Below, in pieces: positions 23,149 through 34,420 of a stretch of 64,000 bases of DNA. Origin of the DNA: Vigna angularis (taxonomy: Eukaryota; Streptophyta; Magnoliopsida; Fabales; Fabaceae); NCBI RefSeq assembly GCF_016808095.1, contig NC_068976.1:34404371-34468370 (forward strand), written 5' to 3'. Positions within the stretch are counted from its first letter, which is position 1. Every line of letters starts with the position of its first letter. The position numbers were made by a program, and so were the translations under genes. The notes under the pieces are model-generated. The model searched no databases. It had not been told where the DNA came from and was given only the letters and a program-made list of their open reading frames with translations.

Positions 23149-23409
23149 ACTCTTGTTACTCTTAGGTATGGTAGGGAGGGTGTACTACACTTTGTTGTTT
23201 CTTGGCAATTCCTTGGGGAGTGTTGTAATTTGAGATAATATCTTTAGAATCTTCCTAATTAGAGGAAATAGATATATAATCTTTTATTTTATTTTACTTT
23301 CCTAGTTTCCCTATTTTCTTTTTTAGAAAAATTAGATTATTACAAATAGAGAGTATCAGAATGTATTTTTTATGATTGAGAATAATAAATCACTCATATT
23401 TTTTCACTC
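23149..23409. other. Junction DNA, possibly an LTR scrap
   Basis: No gene. The end (TCACTCAAACTCAACA near 23405) resembles a copia LTR terminus on the plus strand, but no partner copy or target duplication is visible. Confidence 0.3.
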
Positions 23410-26110
23410 AAACTCAACATGAGGAAAACATGCTTCCCAAGACTTAATTTTTTTCCTTAAGACAGTTCTAAGTAATGTGCCTAAATTCCTATTTACTACT
23501 TCAATTTAACCATCACTTTATCGTTGACAAGTAGTAGAAAATAATACTTTAGTACCAATCTTACACCACAAGGTCCTCCAAAAGTGATTAACGAATTTTG
23601 TATCCTTGTCACTCGTAATGCTCCTTGGTAGTCCATGAAGTCTCATTATTTCTTTGAAAAACAAATCAGCCACATGACAAGCATCACCCACCTTCTTGCA
23701 AGGTATGAAGTGTGTCATCTTAGAAAATCGATCAACAACAATAAACACGGAATCCTTTCCATAATTTGTTTTAGGTTGTCCCATAACAAAGTCCATAGAA
23801 ATTTCAGTCCAAGGATATTCAGGAACAGGAAAAGGAGTATATAATCCATGAGGCTTAACCTTAGATTTAGCCTTTTTACACACAATGTAGTGATCACAAA
23901 ACTTATGCACATCACGTTTCATATGAGGCTAAAAGAAGTGCTCTTGCACAATTTCCAAAGCCTTTTGAATCCCAAAATGGCCCATCAAACCCCCCTCATG
24001 TGATTCAGTCATAAGTAACTCGCTAATGAAGCACTTAGGCACACACAATTAATTCACTTTAAACAAGAATCCATTATGACTATAGTAACCATTTTCAGAA
24101 AACTTTTCACATGTAGCAAATATTTAAGCAAAATCCTCATCATGTATATACATGTCTTTCAAAGATTCAAGACCAAACAATTTAGTTTCAATCATAGAAA
24201 GAAATGCATCGGCCACTATATTTCCTTTTCCCTTTTTATACTTGATGACGAACGGAAATTGTTCTAAAAACTCTACCCATTTAGCATGTCTCTTGTTAAG
24301 CTTACCTTGTCCTTTCAAGTATTTCAAAGACTCATGATCACTATGAATGACAAATTCTTTGGGTAACAAATAATGTTGCCAAGTCTTTAAAGCTCTAACA
24401 AAAGCATACAATTTCTTATCATAAGTAGAATAGTTAATGGCAACCCCACTTAACTTTTCACTAAAATAAGCAATTGGATGTCCATCTTGCAACAAAACAG
24501 TCCCAATACCCACATTTGATGCATCACATTCAATCTCAAAAGATTTTGCAAAATTAGGCATGGCAAGGATAGGTGCATTAATGAGTTTATGCTTAAGGGC
24601 AACAAAGGCCTCCTCTTGTTTCTCTCCCCATTTAAAACCCACATTCTTTTTAACAATTTCATTTAAAGGTGCAGCTAAGGTACTAAAGTCTTTGACAAAT
24701 CTCCTGTAGAAACTTGTTAAACCTTGAAATCCTCTCACCTCACTCACAGTCTTAGGTGTAGGCCATATTTGGTAGCCTTGACCTTTTCCTCATCAACTTG
24801 TACACCTTTGGAACTCACAACAAATCCAAAAAATACCACATGATCAATACAAAAGATGCATCTTTCCAGATCGTCATACAATTTTTCTTTTCTAAGCACA
24901 TTCAAAACAGATTGTAAATGCTCAACATGTAACTCAAGACTAGTGTTGTAGATCAGAATATCATCAAAGTACACTACAACGCATTTACCAATAAACTCCC
25001 TTAAAACATTATTCATTAATCTCGTAAAATTACTAGGTGAATTAGTCAAACCGAAAGGCATAACCAACGATTTTGTTTTAAAGGTAGTTTTTCATTCATC
25101 ACCTTCTCTAATCATATAGCCACTTTTAAGATCAATTTTAGAAAACACACATGCACCATAAAGTTCATCAATAAGATCATCTAACCTAGGAATTGGATGT
25201 CTATACTTGATGGTCATGTATGGCTCTACAATCAAAACACATCCGCCTTGAACCATCATTTTTTGGCACTAGAATCACAGGTACAGCATATGGACTCATT
25301 CCATCTTTAACCCAACCTTTACTTATTAATTCAGTCACTTGCTTTTCAATCCCTTTGATCTCTTGTGGGTTGCTCCTATAAGCTGTCCTATTGGGCAATG
25401 AAGCCCCTGGAATGAGATCAATATGATGCTCAATTCCTCTCAAAGGTGACAAACCATTAGGAACACTTGCTGGAAATACATCTTCATATTCCTGCAAAAG
25501 AGACTCAATACTAGGAGGCAAATAAAATTTATCAAATTAGTTAGCATATAAAATTTGATTTTGACAAAACAGTAAGTAGAAGGGTTGCCTTGTGTAAAGC
25601 ACCCTCCTAACCTCCCTTTCTTTGCTAAATAAAGTTGTGTGCCCTCATGTGTTTCATTTTCTCTTAATTTTTTCTCAACTATTTCACCCTTTTTCTTTTT
25701 TCTCTCAAGTGTTTCACTCCTTCTCTCATTTACTAACTTTTCTTTCGATTTGATTTGATCCTCACACACCTCTTTAGGTGACAAGGGTTTGAGAACCACC
25801 TTTTTATCTTGATAAAAGAAATTTTGTAAGTGAAACCATCATGAATGGCTTTGTTGTCATATTGCCACGGCCTTCCCAAAAGAATATTGTTAGCCTCTAT
25901 GGGAACCACATCACATAAGACCTTATTTGATATTTCCCAATGGAAAAAGGGACTTCCACTTGTTGTTTCACTCGGACTTCTTCTCCTTTACTAGGCCATT
26001 GAAGTCTGTATGGTCTTGGGTGTGGTCTAGTGTCCATGTTCATCTTTGACACTAATCTTGAACTAACCTCATTGGTACAACTACCTCCATCAATTATTAC
26101 CAAGCATACT
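23410..26110 (-). pseudogene. Ty3/gypsy pol: protease, RT, RNase H, integrase (truncated)
   Basis: The order on the minus strand is gypsy type. Protease motif IDGGSCTNEVSS is at about 26097-26060. The RT N-terminus is at 25521-25201. The RT core at 25067-24744 has MPFGLTNSP and the catalytic YFDD. RNase H at 24747-24124 has [14 protein letters not shown] and [10 protein letters not shown]. Integrase at about 24060-23410 has the H..H..C..C zinc region, MDFVMGQPK with the first Asp, and TSDKDTKF with the second. It ends shortly after PHVEFE near 23410, so the integrase C-terminus, any chromodomain and the 3' LTR are lost. There are numerous frameshifts and stops. Integrase downstream of RT places it in Ty3/gypsy and argues against a pararetrovirus. 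Confidence 0.88.
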
Positions 26111-27148
26111 TTACCATTAACTGAACATCTTGTATGAAAAATGTTCCCCCTTTAAGATGAATCCTCGACCTTAATTTGACTTCCCAACATCGTCCTAATT
26201 ATGTACAGCTTTCCTTCATTAGTTTTCACTTCTCCATCAATATCATCTTCCTCTCCTCTACTATTATCATATTGGCTTGTGTATTTCATATTATACTTAA
26301 GAAGAACAATCTTCTTTGTAGGACACTCATAGGATTAATGTCCCATTCCCAAACATTTAAAACATTTCACTTCTTTAGTCCTCTTTGGTTGATGTTCAAG
26401 TTTCTTTTGAGGTGCTTTTCCTTGGTTAGATAACGTTGCATTGCTAGAGGATTAATATTGGTAGAACTTTTTCTTGTTGTAGTCCTTCCTTTAATTTGTT
26501 GTTCTACATGTATGGCCTTATGCAAAAGATCCTCCATCTTCACAAACTCCTAAACCTTAACAACATCTCTATATCATGATTTAATCCACTAAGGAAATGA
26601 GCCATAGTTATCTCAGGATCTTCTTCAATTTAGGCTTGATGATAAGAATCCCCATCTCCTTATAATACTCCTCCACTCCCTTGCTTCCTTGAGATAATCT
26701 CTGAAGTTTCAATTTTAAGTCCCTATGGAACCTAGAAGGTACATATCGCTTCCTCATGACCCTTTTCATTTCAGCCCAAGTGTCCACCAATGGTTCCTTA
26801 TCTCTAACCCTCTTTCTCTACAACTTGTTCCACCAAATTAAAGCATATTCAGAAAATTCAGCAGTTGCAAGCCTTACCTTTTGCTCCTCACTATAATTAA
26901 AGCAAAAAAATATATGTTCAATTTTGAGCTCCCACTCCAAGTAAGCTTCAGGATCACTCCTACCCTTAAAAGGTGGCAAATTCAATTTTACTCCTTTTAT
27001 TCTCCCCTCATTCCTATTTGGCCTTCCTCCTCCTAGTGGGTTCTATTCTCTAATTTATCCAACCTATCATGGAATGTTGCTTCATCAACCTCTTTAGGTG
27101 TTTAGATAATGCAACAATTTGCATCTGAATATCATTCCTTTTTGCCAT
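26111..27148 (-). pseudogene. Gypsy gag fragment
   Basis: The likely start is the ATG at 27148 (MAKRNDIQMQIVALSKHL), judged by position after the leader. The retrotransposon-gag core is at 26790-26608 (TWAEMKRVMRKRYVPS, LSQGSKGVEEYYKEM). A zinc knuckle, CFKCLGMGH then a stop then SYEC, lies near 26363-26321. Frames are broken throughout. It is directly upstream of the protease on the same strand, as expected for one element. Confidence 0.78.
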
Positions 27149-27182
27149 GATTAACAAACAGATCAACGTAACAAGAACAATA

Positions 27183-27252
<70 letters not shown>

Positions 27253-27614
27253 TGAGTGTGTGTGTGTGTGAGTGTGTGTGTGTGTGTGTGTGGTGTTTGA
27301 AACTTTTCTCAACCACTCAAGTGTTTGCACTCAATAGATTTGCTTTTACTCTAATGAAACTCTCTTTCCTTTTACCACTCAAATTCTCCTTGAGTTCTTA
27401 GGAAATTCAAGAGATTATGGCCACAACAAAAGAACAAACCTCTAATCTATGCATGATAAAGCTAGGTAGACAAAGATGACTAAACAATAGAAAACAAGAC
27501 TCATACAACAACGAAGGACTACAAGAAAATTGGTAAACATATGAATCAGCAACAATCCTTCAAGAACACCAATATATTACTGCATAACAAATTTCTCTAA
27601 AACATGAATCATTC
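27149..27614 (-). other. Gypsy leader region with compound (TA)n(TG)n microsatellite
   Basis: 27182-27291 is a TA run passing into a TG run with a few AG interruptions. The rest is non-coding sequence between the gag ATG and the copia insertion point. It probably belongs to the gypsy leader or LTR. Confidence 0.65.
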
Positions 27615-27766
27615 TGTGAGAAATAGAGAAGATTGGGAAAAAATATTCCTTGTGTGTTTTGCATACACATAGGGTAGTTTATTTATATTGTAGGATATGG
27701 GCCAATGTCCTTCATACAGAATAGGCTGAGCCCAAATAACAGAAACACACATCTTAACATCTAACA
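27615..27766 (-). repeat. 3' LTR of short-LTR copia element
   Basis: A 152-bp direct repeat of 31688-31839, with TG...CA ends on the plus strand. Confidence 0.95.
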
Positions 27767-27773
27767 CTCCCCC

Positions 27774-30700
27774 TCAAGCTGGAGCATATAAATCATATGT
27801 TCCAAGCTTGTTACAAAGATAATCAATTCTAGGTCCTCGTAAGGACTTAGTGAATATGTCTGCCAACTGGTTGCTTGAGTTAATGAACTCTCCGGATATG
27901 ATTTTTTCTCGAATGAAATGACAATCAACTTCAATGTGCTTCGTTCTCTCATGGAAGACAGGGTTAGAGCTAATATGGAAAGCAGCTTGATTATCACATA
28001 TAAGTGTCATGTGAGTGACATCTCCAAATTTCAATTCACTAAGCAATTGTTTAAGCCACACAAGCTCACAAGTAGCTGATGCCATAGCTCTATATTCTGC
28101 TTCTGCACTAGACCTTGCCAAATCACTTTGCTTCTTACTTTTCCAAGATATCAGGTTGCCACCAATAGAGACAGAATATCCAGAAGTAGACCTCCTATCA
28201 GAAGGGGAACTAGCCTAATCAGCATCTGAATAGCAAACGATTTTTGTATCGTTGTTAGGACCATATAGCAAACCTTTTCCATGTGATCCTTTAATATACT
28301 TCACTATGCGAACAACTGCATCCCAATGGTCTTCACATGGAGAGTTTAGAAATTGACTCACCACACTAACTGCGAAGGAAATGTCAAGACGCGTAACAGT
28401 AAGATAGTTTAATTTATCAACTAATCTTCTGTACCGTTCAGGATCTGAGAAAGGCTCCCCCTGATTTGGTAGGAGTTTGATGTTAGGGTCCATAAGTGTC
28501 TCAACAGATTTACAATTTATTAACCATGTTTCCTCCAAGATGTCTAACGCATCCTTCCTCTGAGATATGACAATACCAGCATTGGATTGTGCTACTTCAA
28601 TACCCAAAAAGTACCGGAGTTTGCCAAGATCTATGGTTTGAAAATGGTGACAAAGGTGTTGTTTCATCTGAGACATGCCAAGATAGTCGCTTCCTGTGAG
28701 AACAATGTCATCGACATACACTATTAAGTAGATACATCCAGCACTTGAGTGGCGATAGAACATTGAATGATCCGCTTCACTACGAGACATACCAAATTGT
28801 TGAACAACACAGCTGAATTTACCAAACCAGGTCCGAGGAGACTGTTTTAGTCCATATAAGGATTTGCGAAGACGACATACTAATCCAGATGACTCCCCCT
28901 GAGCAACAAAGCCAGGCGGTTGCTCCATATAAATTTCTTCATTCAAATCACCATTAAGGAAAGCATTTTTGACATCAAGTTGGTAAAGAGGCCATTGTCG
29001 AATAGCGTCATGGCAATGAATAGGTGAACAGAGGTCATTTTTGCCATTGGAGAAAAAGTATCACCATAATCCAAACCAACAATCTGTGTGTAGCCTTTGG
29101 CAACCAGTCGAGCTTTCAGACGATGACTAACACTTATAGCCCTTTTGTGACCGTGGAAATCCTAAGAAGACACATTTGTGAGACCTAGGAGATAACTTAT
29201 CAAGACCAAGACTAAAATCATGAACAAAACATGTAGACCCAAAAACTCTAAGAGGTAATGGATGTAGAGGGTCTTGAGGAAACAAGATAGAATGAGGGAT
29301 TTTGTGATCTAGGATGGAAGATGGCATGCGGTTGATAAGATAACATGCCGTGAGAACTGCATCACCCCAAAAATGTGAGGGTACTTGACCATGAATTAGA
29401 AGGGTACGAGTTGTTTCAATAAGGTGTCTATTCTTGCGCTCAACCACCCCATTTTGTGGAGGGATATAAGGACATGAGGTTTGGAGAAGAATGCCATGAG
29501 AAGCCATAAAATGTTTAAAAACTGTTGAGAAAGGTATTCACGGCCATTATCACTACGTAAATTTCGAATAGAAACCCCAAACTGTGTTTTTATTTCATTG
29601 AAAAAGGATTGGAAAATAGAAAACAACTTAGAACAATTCTTCATTAAAAACAACCAAGTACATCTGGAATAGTCATCAATAAAGGTAACAAAATACTGAA
29701 AACCTAAAGTAGACTTAACACGACTAGGTCCCCAAATGTCATAATGAACCAATGAAAAAGGGGACGACACCCGTTGTGAGACACTATGAGGAAAGGAACT
29801 ACGAGTATGCTTCCCTAACTGACAAGACTCACACGACAAACTTGATAATTTTGACAACCTCGGGACAAGTTGTTGTAGTTTGGCAAGACTAGGATGACCT
29901 AACTGAGCATGAAGAAGGGATGGTGACTTCATGATTACGCCAACATGTGGAGAAGGGCAGAGATGATAAAGGCCATGAGACTCACATCCTGTGCCAATCA
30001 TGTGTTTCGAACTCCGGTCCTACAACCAAACAGAATCTTTAGTAAATGAAATAACACAATTAAGAGTACGAGTTAGACGACTAATGGACAATAAGTTGAA
30101 GGGAGACCCAAGGACATAAAGTACATGATCAATGGATATGGATGGAAAAATATTAACAGTACCAACATCATGAGATGAAACTCTAGACCCATCAGCCATT
30201 GTTACCGAGGGTAAATTATCCGGACATGACAAGGAAGAAAACAAGGACTTGTTACCAATCATATGATCGGTGGCGCCTGAGTCAAGGACCCAAGGTCCGA
30301 GGGAGTGAGAGTGAGAGTGATTCAGACCAACAAAAGGTGTACCTGTACGTGCAACAGATGCAGATGTAATGGAACTAGAGTGTTGACGATCCTCATACCA
30401 TTTGAGAAATTCGTTAAAGATTGCAGGTTGTTCTACGGTATTAGATGGAGTAGGATGGTCTGCAAAAGGTGATCGGGGAGGTGGATCAGAATTAGCCATT
30501 GCTACTGGTCGAGGAGGACGTCCATGAAGCGCATAACATCTATCAATTTTGTGGCCTAACTTGCCACAGTGGTCACATTTTGGACGTCCTTTACTTGGCT
30601 TACGAGACCGACTTCGATCATCACGTTGGGCAGCCATAACATAGGAATCATTAGTATGAGAAGATGTCTTAGTGACGGGTTTCCTCGGTATACGCAAAAG

Positions 30701-31326
30701 AGCAGAACAAGTAGAAGTAAAGTTGGGTATGACAAGAGAACCCAAAATCTGATCACAGACATGAGAGACATCATCAGAGAGTCCGTATAATGCCAACAGC
30801 ATGAAGAACTTTGATCGTTGTTCCAATTCTTCAGCAGGAGTGGAAGTAGGAGGTAATATATCATTAAAATCATGAAGAAGGGCATGAATTTTACCCAAAT
30901 ATTCTGCCATGGGACCAGGATTGCGTGGACCAATAACAGTTAATAGGTCCTGACAAACACCATAAAGACGCTGAGTGTCATTTGTGTATAACAACTTCGC
31001 TTGTGCCCATACTTCTGAACATGTTTCATATGATCGAAACATTTGTTTTAGTGAGGAGTGAATGGTGGACTTTATAACAATGCATAACTGAGCATCAATC
31101 TTCATCCAGCGAGAAGTGTCATCTATGGTAGCAGTAGTCACATTTTGAGTAAGGTGATCTACGTACCCCTGACTCTTCAACCAAAGTTTGATGTCGGACG
31201 CCCATGTTGCATAATTTGTGCCATTTAACTTGTCAATGGACAAGTGTACATTCACATAATTGGTGTATATTAAGGGATCAGAAGATGAGCCACCAACAGA
31301 GTGTCTATAGACGAGGAAGACGCCAT
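27774..31326 (-). pseudogene. Copia gag-pol polyprotein, broken and internally deleted
   Basis: Gag is in the 411-codon frame 31255-30020, which also holds a zinc knuckle (CDHCGKLGHKIDRC) and protease (WVLDSGATDHMIG). A likelier true start is the ATG at 31326 (MASSSS), one frame off. Integrase (30001-29127) has HYDIWGPS, RSDNGREY and VVERKNRH, with a frameshift near 29500. RT at 28946-28215 has LYGLKQSPRTW and YVDD. RNase H is at 28121-27774 and ends with LADIFTKSL. Between the integrase end (QKGYKC, 29127) and RT (RLKARLVAKGYTQ) the usual connecting region and RT N-terminus are missing, so a deletion of several hundred bp is likely. The stop at about 30019 interrupts just after protease. Confidence 0.9.
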
Positions 31327-31687
31327 GGAGAGGGAGAAACCCTAAAAATCAAAAGTGCTCCGATTGACACAACGACCACAGATCCAGAAAGAGGGCGAGG
31401 AGGCGATCATGACGGTTCTGATCGACGGTAGAACTCTCTTGCAACGCGGCGGTAAGCGGCAGCAGCAGTGACTGTTGCGGCGGCACGTGGAGGCGTGTGG
31501 GTGGTCTGTTCACCACGATCTTTGTACCACGGTGGTCGCCCGGCCGAGACGATTCCGATGGTGTGGTCGTCAATCGATTCTGGAACTCCGGCGACGGTGG
31601 CGGCGGCGACGGCAACAGCGACAGCGGCGGTGATGGGTGCCGGAGACCGTGGAGTTGGCTGGAACTATTCCTATGCTCTAGATACCA
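31327..31687 (-). other. GC-rich leader of the copia element
   Basis: Sequence between primer-binding site and gag, rich in GGCGGCGGCGAC-type repeats. It is far more GC-rich than any other non-coding DNA here. It produces spurious ORFs on both strands. Confidence 0.6.
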
Positions 31688-31839
31688 TGTGAGAAATAGA
31701 GAAGATTGGGAGAAAATATCCCTTGTGTGTTTTGCATACACATAGGGTAGTTTATTTATATTATAGGATATGGACCAATGCCCTTAATACAGAATAGGCT
31801 GAGCCCAAATAACAGAAACACACATCTTAACATCTAACA
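31688..31839 (-). repeat. 5' LTR of short-LTR copia element
   Basis: 152 bp, partner of 27615-27766, adjacent to the primer-binding site. Confidence 0.95.
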
Positions 31840-31844
31840 CATTC

Positions 31845-32699
31845 AACCCAAAATTTTTTTTTTGAAATACTACAATACTTTTTTATTTTTTACAAGGGTC
31901 CAAGTTTTACAATGATTCAGCACAAGCACAAATAATATGAATAAGGTAATGAATTGGTAAAAAGAAAAATAAGTATAAGATATTACCAATTTGACGTTCA
32001 AACCCTTAAACTGAAGCTTTGAATATCAAATGATGTGAACCACATTCACAAAAGGGCTTATTGAGGATCTTTAGGGTTAGAACCTTGAAAGAGTATTTCA
32101 AAATTTGGTAAAAACATAAGGAACAAAATTTTCAAAGCGTCAATATCTTGAGCTACAAAAACACCGAATTGGGTGTTTCCAAAACAGTATGAAAGATCAT
32201 GTTTTAAACTACAAATTAGACTCGAGAAACAATCAATTTGGATGTGTAGAATGCAAATTATGACTATAAGATAAAACTAGACAAAAATAGAGATTCCAGA
32301 AATTAAGAAAAAGAAAAGAACAACAAGAAGACAATAACAGAAGGAAAGAAACACTCTTAGAAAATAGGCAACGCACAAAGGATGGAAAGTCCTTTGATAC
32401 AGCGAAGGGTTCTTGAATCACTCAAGAACCTAGGATAATCACTCTCACTAAGATAAAAGGGAGAAAACCCTAATTTCTTTTCATACAAATCTAACTTATC
32501 CATTTCATTCCAAAAAGTTAAGGTTATAAGGGTTGATGTCTATGTTTCCATAATTGTGCCCTTATTATGACTTGAAAATAAAAACAAATTAAAGCTCATT
32601 GGTTGATTGACCCAAAGACATAATTTGGTCAATCAATTTTACAAAGATTGGACCATTTTAAAAACAAACTCATGACTTGTAAAATAAAACAGCAACAAT
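31845..32699 (-). repeat. Probable gypsy LTR or leader
   Basis: Non-coding. It lies between a gypsy pol C-terminal tail (32700-32882) and, beyond the copia insertion, the gypsy gag. Position argues for an LTR. It contains a leader-like pyrimidine-rich stretch on the minus strand and an AGGGTTTTCTCCC motif. Exact ends were not found. Confidence 0.45.
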
Positions 32700-32882
32700 T
32701 TAGTTCTCTTCCAATTGGACCATGCAATTCACCATCTTGACCTTTTCTCCTTTAAATTTGGGCTTGTATTCAATTAATATGGATAACACTTGTTGAAGAG
32801 CTTCCTTTGCTTTCCTTGCTCTAGCCTTTGTCATACGTCCTCTAAGTTCTTCAAAAAGATCATTTCCCTTGTTCTTGGTCAC
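32700..32882 (-). pseudogene. C-terminal tail of a gypsy Gag-Pol
   Basis: It reads MTKNKGNDLFEELRGRMTKA then RARKAKEALQQ and ends VQLEEN and a stop. Legume gypsy polyproteins often end with such an R-x-R-A-K basic tail after integrase. It is cut on its upstream side by the LINE at about 32889. It lies on the same strand as the gypsy gag-pol at 27148-23410 but upstream of its gag, so it belongs to a different copy or to a tandem arrangement. Confidence 0.55.
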
Positions 32883-32888
32883 GTCCTC

Positions 32889-33310
32889 ATCACAATGATA
32901 ACCAAAAAAAAGTTTGCACAGGCTCTAAAGGTAACATGTGATATTCTGGTAAAGCAGTTGCCTATTCCATGTGTTAAGGGAGATATAGTTACTGTACAGG
33001 TTGATGAAGAGGATCACTTACAAGGTCTGGAGGAGTGCAAAAGCACATACAAAGAAGAATCATCTCTATTGCCAGGGGCATTGGTACGCCCTTATCGCTA
33101 GATAAGTGTACCTTGCAAAAATCAAGAGGGTTCTTTGCTCGGATTTTAGTTGACATTGACTTACAATATGATTTGTCGAGTGAAATTATGGTGGAAAGAA
33201 AAGGATTTGCTCTGGTGGTAGAACTAGAATATGAAAAACTCCTACAATTTTGTTTTCTTTGTAGAGCAATTGGTCCTTCATTGTCAGTGTGTAAGTATAA
33301 TATATCATAG
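32889..33310 (+). pseudogene. LINE ORF1 fragment (nucleic-acid-binding protein)
   Basis: It begins KKKFAQALKVTCDILVKQLP in the DUF4283-type region and continues in another frame through KSRGFFARILVDIDLQYDLS. The zinc knuckle CFLCRAIGPSLSVC has Pro where His is expected, so the metal site is lost. The N-terminus is absent. ORF1 proteins coat LINE RNA. Confidence 0.75.
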
Positions 33311-34236
33311 GGAGAAAAGTTAAAAGAAACCATTGGGGAACAATTCAAAAGAGAAGATTCAGTTTAACTGGAAGAGCAGAAGTGGAAGATGACTCCATTT
33401 CGGAAGGGGAAGATGAGGCCCCCTTTCAACTTGTAACCAATAAAAAAGGAAGACTACCAAAGAGAAAAAAATCCTTTGAGAGGGCTGGTAGTAAAAAACA
33501 ATAATGGTTTTTAAATTAATGTATTGGAATGCCAGGGCATGGGTAATTCAAGCACAAGAAACTACCTCAAAAAAAAATTACCAAAGACTCCAACGTGGAT
33601 CTCTTGTTTGTTGCAGAACCTATGGTGAAGCTAAAAAAAATAAATTATTCCTTTTGGTCTAGCTTGGGATTGCAATTCCAAGCAATCGATGACTGTGGGA
33701 ACAAGCTACCCTCTATATGGGTTTTGGCAAAAAATAATGTTAAATGTGATGTTATTGGCTACGATGCTCAATTTATTGCACTGAGGGTACAGTGCGAGAA
33801 CTGCTCAGTTTTCATAGTGGGGTTTTATGGTGCTATCTTATACACTAAATGTAGGATCTTGTGGTCCAGTTTGGGAAGCCTTCAACAAAGATTACTGGGG
33901 TCATGTGTTGTGTTTGGAGATTTCCATGCAATTATTTCAAACGAGGAGAAAAAAGCAGGAATTAGGCCACATAGATCTCATGCAAAGAATTTCATAGTTG
34001 GTTGAACAATAGTGGCATGATGGATATACCTACAAGGGTACAGTTGTTTACCTGGACTAATGGCAGGAAAGGAAGACAACAAATTGGCACGAGGCTGGAC
34101 AAGGGTGTTTGCAACTACAATTGTTTAAACTTGTTCAATAATATTAGTTGTGAAACCCTGAATAGACGTAACTCTGACCACCACCCTATTTTGCTTCAAT
34201 TTTGGAGTTTCGGCGGACATTGCTAAACCTTCCTTT

Positions 34237-34420
34237 AGGCCCTGTTCTTTTGAGTGGATTTGAGAGGATGGATTTGAGGGGATTTGAGAGGATTTGAAGA
34301 TAATTTTTTTTGTCGTTTATTTGAGTGAATTTGGAGGTAAATGAGAGTGAATTTGGAAATAAAATTTGTGAGAATTAGTATAGAATTGTATTGACATGAC
34401 AAATTAAAAAAAATTATTTC
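34237..34420. mobile_element. Small insert in the LINE, MITE-like
   Basis: It interrupts the coding match between endonuclease and RT. It starts GGCCCTGTTCTTTTGAGT, a terminus common in plant MITEs, followed by repeated GGATTTGAG(A/G)GGATTT-type units. A matching inverted end was not found, so it may be truncated. Confidence 0.45.

Larger units (their letters stand above)
27615..31839 (-). mobile_element. Short-LTR Ty1/copia element, target duplication CATTC
   Basis: LTRs of 152 bp at 27615-27766 and 31688-31839 both start TGTGAGAAATAG and end ATCTAACA, with about six differences by eye. CATTC flanks both sides (27610-27614 and 31840-31844). On the minus strand the primer-binding site TGGTATCTAGAGC (31687-31675) touches the 5' LTR, and a polypurine tract CTTGAGGGGGAG (27778-27767) touches the 3' LTR. 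The very short LTR is like the Ale/Retrofit group; lineage is inferred. It is inserted in gypsy sequence. Confidence 0.95.

Noticed and set aside
23410..26110. Possible endogenous pararetrovirus (caulimovirus) because of the gypsy-like RT
   Set aside because: Integrase follows RNase H and there is no movement protein, which fits Ty3/gypsy.
31349..31741. 130-residue Pro/Ser-rich frame on the minus strand
   Set aside because: It spans the copia LTR, primer site and GC-rich leader, so it is a compositional artefact.
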